From Burkholderiales bacterium (lineage in GTDB: Bacteria; Pseudomonadota; Gammaproteobacteria; Burkholderiales; SG8-39): a stretch of DNA of 46,634 nucleotides. The notes under the pieces were generated by a model. That model saw only the letters and a program-made list of their open reading frames with translations, did no database searches and had not been told where the DNA came from. The translations under genes were made by a program, and so were the position numbers. This document shows positions 1 to 7,706 of this stretch, one piece after another (the first letter of the stretch is position 1; each line of letters begins with the position of its first letter). Location of the stretch: contig JADGRQ010000033.1 in the NCBI GenBank assembly GCA_017880775.1, positions 1 through 46,634 of the forward strand, in the 5' to 3' direction.

Positions 1-665
1 TCTACTACACGCCCTCCGCGCAGGTGAACGACCCGACCTGGTTCGAGGCGCAGCGGATCATGGCGCGCACCGGCTGGCGCAGCCGGTCGAACGCGGTGAA
101 CCAGGCGGGAATGGAAACCGCGATCAGCGCGTTCGAGCAGGTCAACAAGGAGTTCGACATCACGGGACTGCGCTGGACGCTGCATCGCATGTCCGGGACG
201 ACCCATGAACAATTGAACAGGCTGAAGGCGCTCGGTGGCAATGTGAACGTATGCACCAGGTCCTTTCCGCTGGCGGCGTCGCCGGCTCCCGCTGCAGCGC
301 CGTTCCGGACCGTGGTCGACAACGGCATCCATGCGGGCATCCACATGGACGGCGGCCACATCGCGACGCTGAATCCGTGGTTCGCGATTTACTACGCGGT
401 GACGGGGCGCAACGGGCTTGGGGAGATGATCAACCCGGGGCAGCAGATCACGCGGCAGGAGGCGCTGCGACTGTTTACGCGCGGGAATGCGTACCAGATG
501 AGCATGGAGAAGAAGCTTGGGTCGATTGAGGTTGGAAAGCTGGCTGACCTGGTGGTGCTCGATAAGGATTACCTGACGGTCAGCGATGAGGGTTTGAAGA
601 AGATTCGCTCGGTGCTCACCATCGTCGACGGGAAGGTCGTTCATGATGCAGGGATCTTCGCGTAG
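1..665 (+). CDS. Amidohydrolase family 3 (YtcJ-like), C-terminal part
   Basis: This is the last 220 or so residues of a metal-dependent amidohydrolase; the start lies left of the window and the reading frame is open from base 3. The His in RWTLHR and the Asp in GIHMDGGHIATLNPW fall where the family places metal ligands. The segment ITRQEALRLFTRGNAYQM followed by GSIEVGKLADLVVLDKDYL is the usual end of family 3 amidohydrolases, where the chain leaves the TIM barrel and returns to the small beta-sandwich. The substrate cannot be told from this part. A gap of about 190 bases separates it from the ABC transporter operon downstream, so co-transcription is uncertain. Confidence 0.85.
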   Translation, partial: YYTPSAQVNDPTWFEAQRIMARTGWRSRSNAVNQAGMETAISAFEQVNKEFDITGLRWTLHRMSGTTHEQLNRLKALGGNVNVCTRSFPLAASPAPAAAPFRTVVDNGIHAGIHMDGGHIATLNPWFAIYYAVTGRNGLGEMINPGQQITRQEALRLFTRGNAYQMSMEKKLGSIEVGKLADLVVLDKDYLTVSDEGLKKIRSVLTIVDGKVVHDAGIFA

Positions 666-859
666 GAGAACAAGGTTTCAAATTCCTCGACATCTCAGCC
701 CGGATCACGAATGCGGCTTTGAGTCGAACGCCGACCCCAAGACCTTCAGAAGAGCTCTTTCAGCCCTTGGGCCGAGCTGACTATGCCTCCCAGATTGGAA
801 ACGTACGCGCCTCCAGCGTTCAAGTTGTCGCCCCTGTCCCAGCTAGAATATCCTCACCG

Positions 860-1639
860 ATGCCGCAATTCCCCCGCCTCTGGGCAGCGCTGAAATTCAT
901 CGCGCCACTCCTACTTTTACTCCTCCTCTGGGAACTCCTGGTCCGCTCACTCGGCGTCAGTCCGCGCGTCTTCCCCGACGTCGAAGCAGTCGCCCGCGCA
1001 GGCCTCGAAACCATCCAGGACGGCACCCTGCTCCGCCACGTCGGCGCGAGCCTAGGCCGCGTAGCCGTAGGCACCCTCCTCGCAATCCTGATCAGCATCC
1101 CGCTCGGCGTAGCGATGGGCGTCAGCCCAGCAGTCTCCAATTTCCTCACCCCGCTGTTCCGCTTTTTCTCAGTCCTCGCCGGCATCGCATGGATCCCGAT
1201 CGCGACGCTCTGGTTCGGCTACGGCTTCGGCGCGATCACGTTCGTGATATTCAACGCAGTGTTCTTCGTGGTCACCTACAACACGCTCCTCGGCGTAGCC
1301 AGCATCCCACCCCAGCTCAGGCACGCCGCCGCCTCGCTCGGCGCAAGCAAGTGGACAATGCTGACCGAAGTCCTTCTCCCCGGCGCACTGCCGAACATCG
1401 TTACCGGTATCCGCACCGGCCTGGGCTTCGCGTGGCGCGGCCTGATCGCCGCCGAGATGATCGCGACCAACGTGGGCTTGGGCTACATGCTGTTCCTCGC
1501 GCGCGACTTCTACCGCACCGAGGTCATCGTGTTCGGCATGATCGTGATCGGAATCCTGTGGCTGCTGCTCGACCGGCTGCTGCTCGCGCCGCTCGAGCGC
1601 GCCACGATCGAGCGCTGGGGAATGGTGCGCAAAGCATGA
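860..1639 (+). CDS. ABC transporter permease, NitT/TauT/SsuC type (first of two)
   Basis: Inner-membrane permease of an importer of the nitrate/sulfonate/thiamine-precursor class, 259 residues with about six membrane segments beginning at KFIAPLLLLLLLWELLV. The cytoplasmic EAA loop that contacts the ATPase is seen in AAASLGASKWTMLTEVLLPG followed by ALPNIVTGIRTGLGFAWRGL. I chose the ATG at 860 because the frame upstream, open to a TTG at 719, encodes nothing membrane-like and would give an unusual 47-residue extension. The stop overlaps the ATG of the second permease (ATGA), so the two are translationally coupled and probably form a heterodimer. The transported substrate is unknown. Confidence 0.93.
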   Translation: MPQFPRLWAALKFIAPLLLLLLLWELLVRSLGVSPRVFPDVEAVARAGLETIQDGTLLRHVGASLGRVAVGTLLAILISIPLGVAMGVSPAVSNFLTPLFRFFSVLAGIAWIPIATLWFGYGFGAITFVIFNAVFFVVTYNTLLGVASIPPQLRHAAASLGASKWTMLTEVLLPGALPNIVTGIRTGLGFAWRGLIAAEMIATNVGLGYMLFLARDFYRTEVIVFGMIVIGILWLLLDRLLLAPLERATIERWGMVRKA

Positions 1640-2442
1640 CGCCCCTGCTCAAGGCCTGGAGCCTGTATGCGAGATGGACCGCGCGCTACCCCGCCGTGCG
1701 CTCCATCGTGCCGTTCATCCCGCTGGTCGCTCTCTGGGCAATCGTCGCAGAGTCAGAGTTATTCCCGCGCGCATTCTTTCCTGGACCGCTCGACGTCGTG
1801 CGCTCATTCGGTACCCTCGTCTACAAAGGCATCCTGCCCGACTACCTGGAGGACAGCATCGTGCGGCTGGCGGTCGGCACCGCGGCGGGAATCGCGCTCG
1901 GCATCCCGCTCGGCGTGCTGGTGGGCTTGAGTCCCCGCGCCCACGCGCTCCTGTGGCCGATTCTCCTGTTCTTCCAGGCCATCGGCGACATTGCGTGGCT
2001 GCCGATCCTCTTGATCTGGTTCGGCTTCAGCCTGACCACCATGACGATCGTGATCGTCTACACGGTGCTGTTCCCGGTGGTGCTCAATACCGCGCTCGGC
2101 GTGCGCTCGGTGCCGCTCGAATTGCACCGGGCGGCGCAAAGCCTCGGTGCGTCGCGCGCGCGGATCGTCTGGGAAGTGGTGCTGCCGGGCGCGCTGCCGA
2201 ACATCATGACGGGCCTCCGGAACGGCCTCGGCTATGGCTGGCGCGCGCTGATTGCGGCGGAGATCATCGTAGGCACGAGCGGCATCGGCTTTCTCATGTT
2301 CGATGCGCGGCGCGCCGGCTCCGTGGTCGAGATCCTGCTCGGCATGATCGTGCTGGGGCTGCTCTGGTACATCGTGGACGGCTGGGTGCTGGCGCCGATC
2401 GAGCGCGCCACGGGTGAGCGTTGGGGACTGGTGACGCGATGA
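1636..2442 (+). CDS. ABC transporter permease, NitT/TauT/SsuC type (second of two)
   Basis: Second permease of the same importer, 268 residues. It shares the EAA loop (AAQSLGASRARIVWEVVLPG, then ALPNIMTGLRNGLGYGWRAL) and the six-segment layout with its neighbour but is clearly divergent from it elsewhere, so this is an old duplication. It overlaps the genes on both sides by four bases (ATGA), which supports one polycistronic message. Having two different permeases suggests a heterodimeric channel, whereas many transporters of this class use a homodimer of one SsuC/TauC-like subunit. Confidence 0.93.
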   Translation: MTPLLKAWSLYARWTARYPAVRSIVPFIPLVALWAIVAESELFPRAFFPGPLDVVRSFGTLVYKGILPDYLEDSIVRLAVGTAAGIALGIPLGVLVGLSPRAHALLWPILLFFQAIGDIAWLPILLIWFGFSLTTMTIVIVYTVLFPVVLNTALGVRSVPLELHRAAQSLGASRARIVWEVVLPGALPNIMTGLRNGLGYGWRALIAAEIIVGTSGIGFLMFDARRAGSVVEILLGMIVLGLLWYIVDGWVLAPIERATGERWGLVTR

Positions 2443-3197
2443 AGCGCCTGGTACTTCGGGATCTATCGAAAACCTACTTCGACCCCTACGCGGGCGCGCA
2501 CGTCACGGCCGTGCAGGAGGTGTCCCTCGAAGTGCAGCAGGGCGAGTTCGTCTCCATCGTAGGGCCGTCGGGCTGCGGCAAGACGACGCTCCTCAACATG
2601 ATCGCGGGCTTCATCCCGGCTTCCGGCGGCGAGATCCTGCTCGATGGGCGCGCCGTAGACGGGCCGGGGCCCGAGCGCGGCGTCGTGTTCCAGTCGTTCG
2701 CGCTGTTTCCGTGGAAGACCGTCCTCGACAACGTCGCTTTCGGACCGAAGATCCGCGGCCTTTCGAAAGCCGAATGCGAGAGGATCGCGCGCGAGTACCT
2801 GGCCCTCGCCGGGCTTGCGCACGCCGCCGACCGCTACCCGAACGAACTGTCGGGCGGCATGCAGCAGCGCGTAGGCGTGGTGCGGGCCCTGGCCAATAAT
2901 CCGGACGTGCTGCTGATGGACGAGCCCTTCGCCAGCGTCGATGCACAGACCCGGATGACGCTGCAGGAAGAGTTGACGCGCATCTGGCAGGAGCGGCGCC
3001 CCACCATCATCTTCATCACCCACGACGTGGGCGAGGCGGTATTCCTCGCCAACCGCGTGGTGGTGCTGTCCAAGGGGCGCATCTTGAAGGAGATTGCGGT
3101 GCCGCTGCCACGGCCGCGCGCCTGGGACCTGCTGACCGAGGACGCGGCGTTCAAGGCGCTGTCCGGGCAGGTGCTGCAACTGGTGCGCTCGGCATGA
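2439..3197 (+). CDS. ABC transporter ATPase, NitT/TauT/SsuB type
   Basis: Cytoplasmic ATPase of the importer, 252 residues. The Walker A motif GPSGCGKTT lies at residues 42-50, the Q-loop is in VVFQSFALFPWKT, the signature is LSGGMQQR, and Walker B is DVLLMDEPFASVD, followed by the switch His in IFITHDVGEA. These are all the parts needed for ATP hydrolysis. The ATG at 2439 overlaps the stop of the upstream permease; earlier in-frame starts would run into that gene. The stop in turn overlaps the next start. The sequence resembles SsuB/TauB proteins, but that resemblance does not fix the substrate. Confidence 0.94.
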   Translation: MKRLVLRDLSKTYFDPYAGAHVTAVQEVSLEVQQGEFVSIVGPSGCGKTTLLNMIAGFIPASGGEILLDGRAVDGPGPERGVVFQSFALFPWKTVLDNVAFGPKIRGLSKAECERIAREYLALAGLAHAADRYPNELSGGMQQRVGVVRALANNPDVLLMDEPFASVDAQTRMTLQEELTRIWQERRPTIIFITHDVGEAVFLANRVVVLSKGRILKEIAVPLPRPRAWDLLTEDAAFKALSGQVLQLVRSA

Positions 3198-3526
3198 ACA
3201 TCGTGCCGCGCTCTGCGCGGGGCCGCATCGCTCTCGGCGCGCTCGTGGCTTATCTCGCCTGGCAGGGATGGCTCAGCTTGGCGGCGCCCAGCAAAATTGC
3301 ACCGGGCTTCGACACCCAGGCGCCAAAGGTCAACATTCTGGTCACGCTGCCGTTCCCGCCCGAGCGCTTCCACGTCCTCGCGTTCCAGCGGCATGGTAGA
3401 GTTTCCGGAACACAGGACAACTCCGTAGAAGTGCGCGGAGTCAGAATGGCGGATCTGAATTCCGTCGCGCGCCCCTACTGGGTGAGCCGGGTGGAACCGC
3501 TGCCAACTGGAGGAAACGCGAAATGA
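3194..3526 (+). CDS. Unknown single-pass membrane or exported protein inside ABC operon
   Basis: I do not recognise this 110-residue protein. Residues 10-30 (GRIALGALVAYLAWQGWLSL) form one hydrophobic segment after a basic start, fitting a membrane anchor or uncleaved signal, so the remaining 80 residues should face the periplasm. That part has no cysteines and no motif I can name. It is held on both sides by four-base overlaps (ATGA) with the ATPase and the binding protein, which makes it very likely a real, co-translated member of the transporter. A role as a membrane partner of the permeases or of the binding protein is inference from position only. Confidence 0.7.
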   Translation: MNIVPRSARGRIALGALVAYLAWQGWLSLAAPSKIAPGFDTQAPKVNILVTLPFPPERFHVLAFQRHGRVSGTQDNSVEVRGVRMADLNSVARPYWVSRVEPLPTGGNAK

Positions 3527-4578
3527 TCAGAGCATTGCTGCTGCTATGCGTAAGTCTGTGCGCGCCGGGGCTGGTATCTGCGCAGGCGATGGTGAAAGTC
3601 AAGGCGGGCATGGTGACCGGCATCGACCAGGTCGGGCTGCCGATCGCGCTGGAGCGCGGATTCTTCGAGAAGTGGGGCCTCGATGTGACCATCGCGCGGC
3701 CCTACGCCACGGGCGTCGACGCGTTGAATGCGCTGCAGGCGGGCGAGAGTGAGGTGGTGCAGGTCGGCGTGCCGATGATCGGCGCGGTGCTGCGCGGCAT
3801 GGACCTGGTCGCGCTGGGCAACTACAGCGGCAACGCGACCAAGCTCGGGTCGGACGCCACGATGGCGCTCATCGCGGGTGCGGGTTCGGGGATCGTCAAG
3901 GGCGACCTGAAGAGCCTCAAGGGCAAGAAGATCGCCGCGTCGTTCGGCACCATCAATCACCTCTACGCGCTGGCCCTGATCGAGAAAGGCGGCCTCACGC
4001 CAGCCGACGTCACGCTGGTGAACACGCCGCCGCCCGACATGACGGTCGCACTGCTTGCGAAAGGCATCGACGCGTTTTCCGGCTGGGACCCGTGGCCGAT
4101 CGTGGCGCTGAAGGACGTGCCGGGCGCGGTGGAGATCATCCGCGGCGGCGACGTGATTTCCTATCTGGGATTCAACGTCGCATTGCGTCCGTGGGTGGAG
4201 AAGAACGGCGCGACGATCGAGAAGTTCCTTGCGGCAGTGTCGGAAGCCGACCAATGGATGCGGGCCAACCCCAAACTGGCCGCGCAGGTGGCGACGCGCT
4301 GGATCCCCGGCCTGAAGATCGAAGTGGCCGAGGCCGCGATGCAGTTCAACATCCAGCAGGCCGACCGGCGCCTTTCGGCGAACAACTACCGCGCGATGTG
4401 GAGCGCCGAGGACCGGCTGGTCCGCCTTGGGTTCCTCAAGTCTACGTTCGACGTGAACAAGCACATCGAGCCGAAGCACATCCTGAAAGTGATGAAGGAC
4501 CATCCGAACCTTTTCTCGGATCTGCCGCCGATCCCGGCGAGCGCGGCGATCGGGCCGGGATACGTGTTCAAGCCCTGA
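3523..4578 (+). CDS. ABC transporter substrate-binding protein, NMT1/SsuA type
   Basis: Periplasmic binding protein of 351 residues with a signal peptide of about 20 residues (MIRALLLLCVSLCAPGLVSA then QA). It starts with the family pattern VGLPIALERGFFEKWGLDV, in which the ligand site is formed between two alpha/beta lobes, and keeps the central KGKKIAASFGTINHLYALAL stretch and the GWDPWPIVAL segment common in nitrate/sulfonate/thiamine-type binders. Being the last core gene of the operon it would deliver substrate to the two permeases. The ligand is not identifiable by reading; aromatic or sulfonated organic acids, or pyrimidine precursors, are all bound by relatives. Confidence 0.92.
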   Translation: MIRALLLLCVSLCAPGLVSAQAMVKVKAGMVTGIDQVGLPIALERGFFEKWGLDVTIARPYATGVDALNALQAGESEVVQVGVPMIGAVLRGMDLVALGNYSGNATKLGSDATMALIAGAGSGIVKGDLKSLKGKKIAASFGTINHLYALALIEKGGLTPADVTLVNTPPPDMTVALLAKGIDAFSGWDPWPIVALKDVPGAVEIIRGGDVISYLGFNVALRPWVEKNGATIEKFLAAVSEADQWMRANPKLAAQVATRWIPGLKIEVAEAAMQFNIQQADRRLSANNYRAMWSAEDRLVRLGFLKSTFDVNKHIEPKHILKVMKDHPNLFSDLPPIPASAAIGPGYVFKP

Positions 4579-4591
4579 GGAGGATCAGCCC

Positions 4592-5077
4592 ATGATGTCT
4601 TTTGCCGCCTTATGCCGGAAGTACCTGTCCGGCGCCGGATTGGCGCTTTGCTTTTGCTGCATGAATGCGTTCGGAGCCGACCCGGCTCCGACGGTGGCGG
4701 AAGCGCACGACTTCCTCACCGGCATGTTTCAGCGTTATGCCGTCAGATACGTTGTCTGGTACGGCGGCGCTTACGATGACAATTACGGAGGTCGAGTCGC
4801 ATCCTACAGCGGGAACGAATGCCGCTCGGAACTGCGGTTCGGCGAAGGTTCCGCGCGCGCGTACGCGATCGATTGGTCAGTCATTTCCACGATCGCAAAT
4901 TCCGGCCCGCGGGAGATTTATTTCACCGGACAAATCGTCCGCACTCCACAGAAGGATACCGACAGATATTTCGGCGGTTTTCAATTGAATTACCCGGACA
5001 CTACGTTACCCAAGAGCGCGTTCAACGCATTTGAGCTTCTGCGTAGGTCTTGCAAAAAGACATCCAAGTTCGATTGA
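4592..5077 (+). CDS. Exported protein of unknown function
   Basis: A 161-residue protein with a likely signal peptide ending near NAFGA (residues 1-29), so the mature protein should be periplasmic. It starts 13 bases after the binding protein and has a strong ribosome binding site (GAGGAGGA), which supports translation and a place in the same operon. The mature part is rich in Tyr and Arg and has two cysteines, near CRSEL and RRSCKK, that could pair. Base composition is visibly less GC-rich than in the transporter genes, hinting at a different history. I do not recognise the family. Confidence 0.7.
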   Translation: MMSFAALCRKYLSGAGLALCFCCMNAFGADPAPTVAEAHDFLTGMFQRYAVRYVVWYGGAYDDNYGGRVASYSGNECRSELRFGEGSARAYAIDWSVISTIANSGPREIYFTGQIVRTPQKDTDRYFGGFQLNYPDTTLPKSAFNAFELLRRSCKKTSKFD

Positions 5078-5111
5078 GAAGACCGGTATCCGCACCGTCT
5101 GAGCGCCCTCT

Positions 5112-6374
5112 TCAAATCAGCAAGGGCGCCAGGCCCAGCGCCGCCAGGCCGGCCAGAAGCCACAGGCTCTGAACGCCCGCCTGGCCGGAGGATAGGGCGT
5201 ATGCATACGCGCCCTTGACGAGATTGTTGCTGGCAGCCGCGATCAGTATCCCGGCCGAGGCCACCTCTGCCGGGGCCAGCTTGCCTGCTTCCTGCGTCAT
5301 GCCCATGATGAACGGATCGACGTCCGTGACGCCCATGATCGCCGCGAGGGTGTAGACGCCGGCATTTCCCAGGTGGACGACGGCGAGATGCGTGGCTACC
5401 AGCATCGCCAGGAAAACGAAGGCGAACAGAAACGCCGCGCGCAGTTCGAGCGGATTGCTCGGGTCGGGTTCCACGCTGTTCTCCCCGGAACCGGCATCGC
5501 CTCTGCGCGACCAGAGCCACCCCGCGCCGATGGCCAGACCGCCCAGCGCCATGAACCATGGGGCCAGCCGCATCATCAGGTCGCTGTTGAAGATGCTCAC
5601 CAGCGCCGCGAGGCGCAGGTACATCATCCCCGACGCGATCAGGATCCCGCCCGCGAACAGGTGGGGCCTGTTCCCGGTTGAAGATCTTCGCGCAAGGACC
5701 ACGGTCGTAATCGTGGACGAATAGGCGCCGCCGAGTATCGCAGCGAGGATCACGCCGCCCTGCCCGCGGGTCAGCCTCTGGATGACGTAACTGCCGTACG
5801 AAACCGCGCTGACGGCGACCACGACCAGCCAGGTCTTGAACGGGTTGATGCTGAACGGGCCGAAGTCCTCGTTGGGGAGGACCGGCAGGATCACCGCCGT
5901 GAGCAGCAGGAATTTCGTGAAGGTCAGGATGTCCGCGGGCGCAATGCGCCTGGCGAGGCCTTCCAGCGCTTCTTTCAGTTCCAGCAGCAGCATGCTGGCC
6001 ACGCAGAGCGTCGTGGCGATCCAGAAGTGATCCTGGTAGACCAGCGCTCCGACCAGGTAGGTGGTCAGGCCCGACAACTCGGAGGTCACCCCGGCAGTCT
6101 CCGCGGAGGAGAGCTTGTGCCAGTACGACAGCATCAGGAATCCGGAAACCACGACGAAGCCCAGCGCCAGAGGCAGCAGTTGCGCGCCGGACAACAGGGC
6201 CATCGAATAGCCGGTCAGCCCGATCAGCGGGAAGGTGCGCACCCCGCCGAACGCGAAGCGCCCGGCCCCCGCCTTGTGCTCCTCGCGCTCCAACCCGATC
6301 AGAAACGACAGGAACAGCACCAGCAGAATGTTGACCCCCTGCGGCGGCAGCCAGTCGTAAAGGAGGGGGTTCAT
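5112..6374 (-). CDS. MgtC/SapB-DUF4010 family membrane protein
   Basis: Polytopic inner-membrane protein of 420 residues. The N-terminal part carries the MgtC-like pattern FLSFLIGLEREEHKAG, followed by a longer C-terminal block of hydrophobic segments typical of DUF4010 proteins (ILAAILGGAYSSTITTVVLA and LAAIMGVTDVDPFIMGMT). The function of this two-part family is not established; MgtC itself modulates magnesium-related physiology. The ATG at 6374 overlaps the stop of the ParB-like gene upstream, and the earlier open frame is non-membrane sequence that belongs to that neighbour. It is the last gene of a four-gene unit on this strand. Confidence 0.9.
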   Translation of the reverse strand: MNPLLYDWLPPQGVNILLVLFLSFLIGLEREEHKAGAGRFAFGGVRTFPLIGLTGYSMALLSGAQLLPLALGFVVVSGFLMLSYWHKLSSAETAGVTSELSGLTTYLVGALVYQDHFWIATTLCVASMLLLELKEALEGLARRIAPADILTFTKFLLLTAVILPVLPNEDFGPFSINPFKTWLVVVAVSAVSYGSYVIQRLTRGQGGVILAAILGGAYSSTITTVVLARRSSTGNRPHLFAGGILIASGMMYLRLAALVSIFNSDLMMRLAPWFMALGGLAIGAGWLWSRRGDAGSGENSVEPDPSNPLELRAAFLFAFVFLAMLVATHLAVVHLGNAGVYTLAAIMGVTDVDPFIMGMTQEAGKLAPAEVASAGILIAAASNNLVKGAYAYALSSGQAGVQSLWLLAGLAALGLAPLLI

Positions 6375-6967
6375 GATTCCCGGTGGCCGGGAAGGTTGCG
6401 GGCCGCAGGGCTGCGCGCGAGCGCATACGCCTGCTGGACCGCGCGTTCGAAGTCGGCGCGCGTCCGTCCGATGACGATGCGCTTGCGAAAGTAATCGGCC
6501 CACATGAACTCGGCGAACGCGGTCGGGGTTTTGTCGTAGCCGCCGGCGTTGCGGACATAGCCCGCAAGGGAGCGGTAGATGTCGTCGCTCAATCCGTCCA
6601 GGTGCCTCGGCAGTTCGCCGATCGGGCGTTTTTTTCCGCTGCCGTCGATCGGGTGGACCCAGCGGTTCGAGGTCATTTCGCGCCAGAACTCCGCGGCATC
6701 GAGTTTCGAGAAATCGGCTTCGACGATAAAGAAACCCGTCTCGATGCCTTCGTCCCAGGCCGCGCGCGCCAGGTGGTGATGGTCCGTGATGTAGAGCTTT
6801 TCTTCCGGCCCGAGCACGGCGGGGATCGGGTGCCTGGACAGAAACTCCCGCCGCTCATGCGGCTTGAGCGACGCCAGCTCGATGCACTTGTCGGCGACTT
6901 CGATGATGCCGACCGTGATCTGGGTCGGGTGCAGCTTGCGGATCACGGATTCGTGAAGTTTGGACAC
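6371..6967 (-). CDS. ParB-like (ParBc_2-type) putative nuclease-fold protein
   Basis: A 198-residue cytoplasmic protein of the ParB/sulfiredoxin-like superfamily, of the stand-alone type without a partition HTH domain. The core runs from LHPTQITVGIIEVADKC through LYITDHHHLARAAWD, where the DHHH cluster sits at the place of the ParB nucleotide/catalytic pocket, to WHP-type sequence in NRWVHPIDG. Nuclease activity is a family label and is not shown here. It follows the DUF899 gene by six bases and overlaps the start of the DUF4010 membrane gene by four, so the two proteins are made together, which is an unexplained pairing. Confidence 0.85.
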   Translation of the reverse strand: MSKLHESVIRKLHPTQITVGIIEVADKCIELASLKPHERREFLSRHPIPAVLGPEEKLYITDHHHLARAAWDEGIETGFFIVEADFSKLDAAEFWREMTSNRWVHPIDGSGKKRPIGELPRHLDGLSDDIYRSLAGYVRNAGGYDKTPTAFAEFMWADYFRKRIVIGRTRADFERAVQQAYALARSPAARNLPGHRES

Positions 6968-6973
6968 GCGAGG

Positions 6974-7690
6974 CTACGGTGCAGGCTGCGCGGGATATTC
7001 CAGCCGCGGATACCAGTCGCTGCCACGCCCCTCGGGCGTGAAGTCGAACAGGTTCCACAACGGCCAGATCGGATCCACGTGGCGGCCGTTCTGCCCCGGC
7101 GCCGCCGGGACGTAGAGCATTTCCGTGGCGTAGGCATGGCGCGTCACGCCGCTGCGCCGCGTGAACACGTTCAGGAACGGCATCTGCGATCCGTCGGCAG
7201 ACTCGCCGTGGTAGTCGCGGTTGTACCTATTCCCGGCTGAAGAAAGGAGCCGCAGATTGCGCCAGCCGCGTTCGCGAGCAAATGCACGGATGCGCGCGAG
7301 CGGCGATTTCGCGACCACCACCAGGTTGATGCGCTGCGCCGCGTGCGGCGCCGTGCCGTCCAGGCCGTCGAGCATGGCCGTGCACATCGGGCAGGCCTTT
7401 TCCATCGCGGGGCCGTACATGAAGCTGTAGACCACGAGGCTCGCGTCCGGAATCATGAACAGTTCCGAGAGCTTCACGTGACGCACCGTTTCGGCGCCGC
7501 CTGCATCGACCGCGCCCTCCTCGAACACGTAGTCTTCCACGACTGCGCCGCCAGGCGGCAGCGCGCGCCGCAGCGCGGCGACTTCCTCCACGCGTGCGCG
7601 CAGTTCGATCTCCGCGGCGAGCAATTTGTCGCGCGCGGTGCGGTATGCGGCGCTCTCCTCCGGGAAACGAACCGAAGACGTGGGTGCCAT
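6974..7690 (-). CDS. DUF899 family, thioredoxin-fold protein
   Basis: A 238-residue protein of the DUF899 family, which has a thioredoxin/AhpC-like fold. The redox-type CPMC pair is seen in KACPMCTAMLDGLDG at about one third of the chain, preceded by the conserved VVYSFMYGP segment and followed by RNLRLLSSAGNRYNRDYHGE and the end pattern MLYVPAAPGQNGRHVDPIWP. The biochemical role of the family is not known; a thiol oxidoreductase is the obvious guess. It lies 16 bases after the amidase and six bases before the ParB-like gene on the same strand. Confidence 0.9.
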   Translation of the reverse strand: MAPTSSVRFPEESAAYRTARDKLLAAEIELRARVEEVAALRRALPPGGAVVEDYVFEEGAVDAGGAETVRHVKLSELFMIPDASLVVYSFMYGPAMEKACPMCTAMLDGLDGTAPHAAQRINLVVVAKSPLARIRAFARERGWRNLRLLSSAGNRYNRDYHGESADGSQMPFLNVFTRRSGVTRHAYATEMLYVPAAPGQNGRHVDPIWPLWNLFDFTPEGRGSDWYPRLEYPAQPAP

Positions 7691-7706
7691 GACGGTTTCC
7701 TCCTCC

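Noticed and set aside
719-859. TTG-started extension of the first permease
   Set aside because: The added 47 residues show no membrane or signal character; the ATG at 860 gives the normal length.
6371-6967. Chromosome or plasmid partition ParB
   Set aside because: There is no HTH domain, no ParA neighbour and no parS-like site; it is of the stand-alone ParB-like type.
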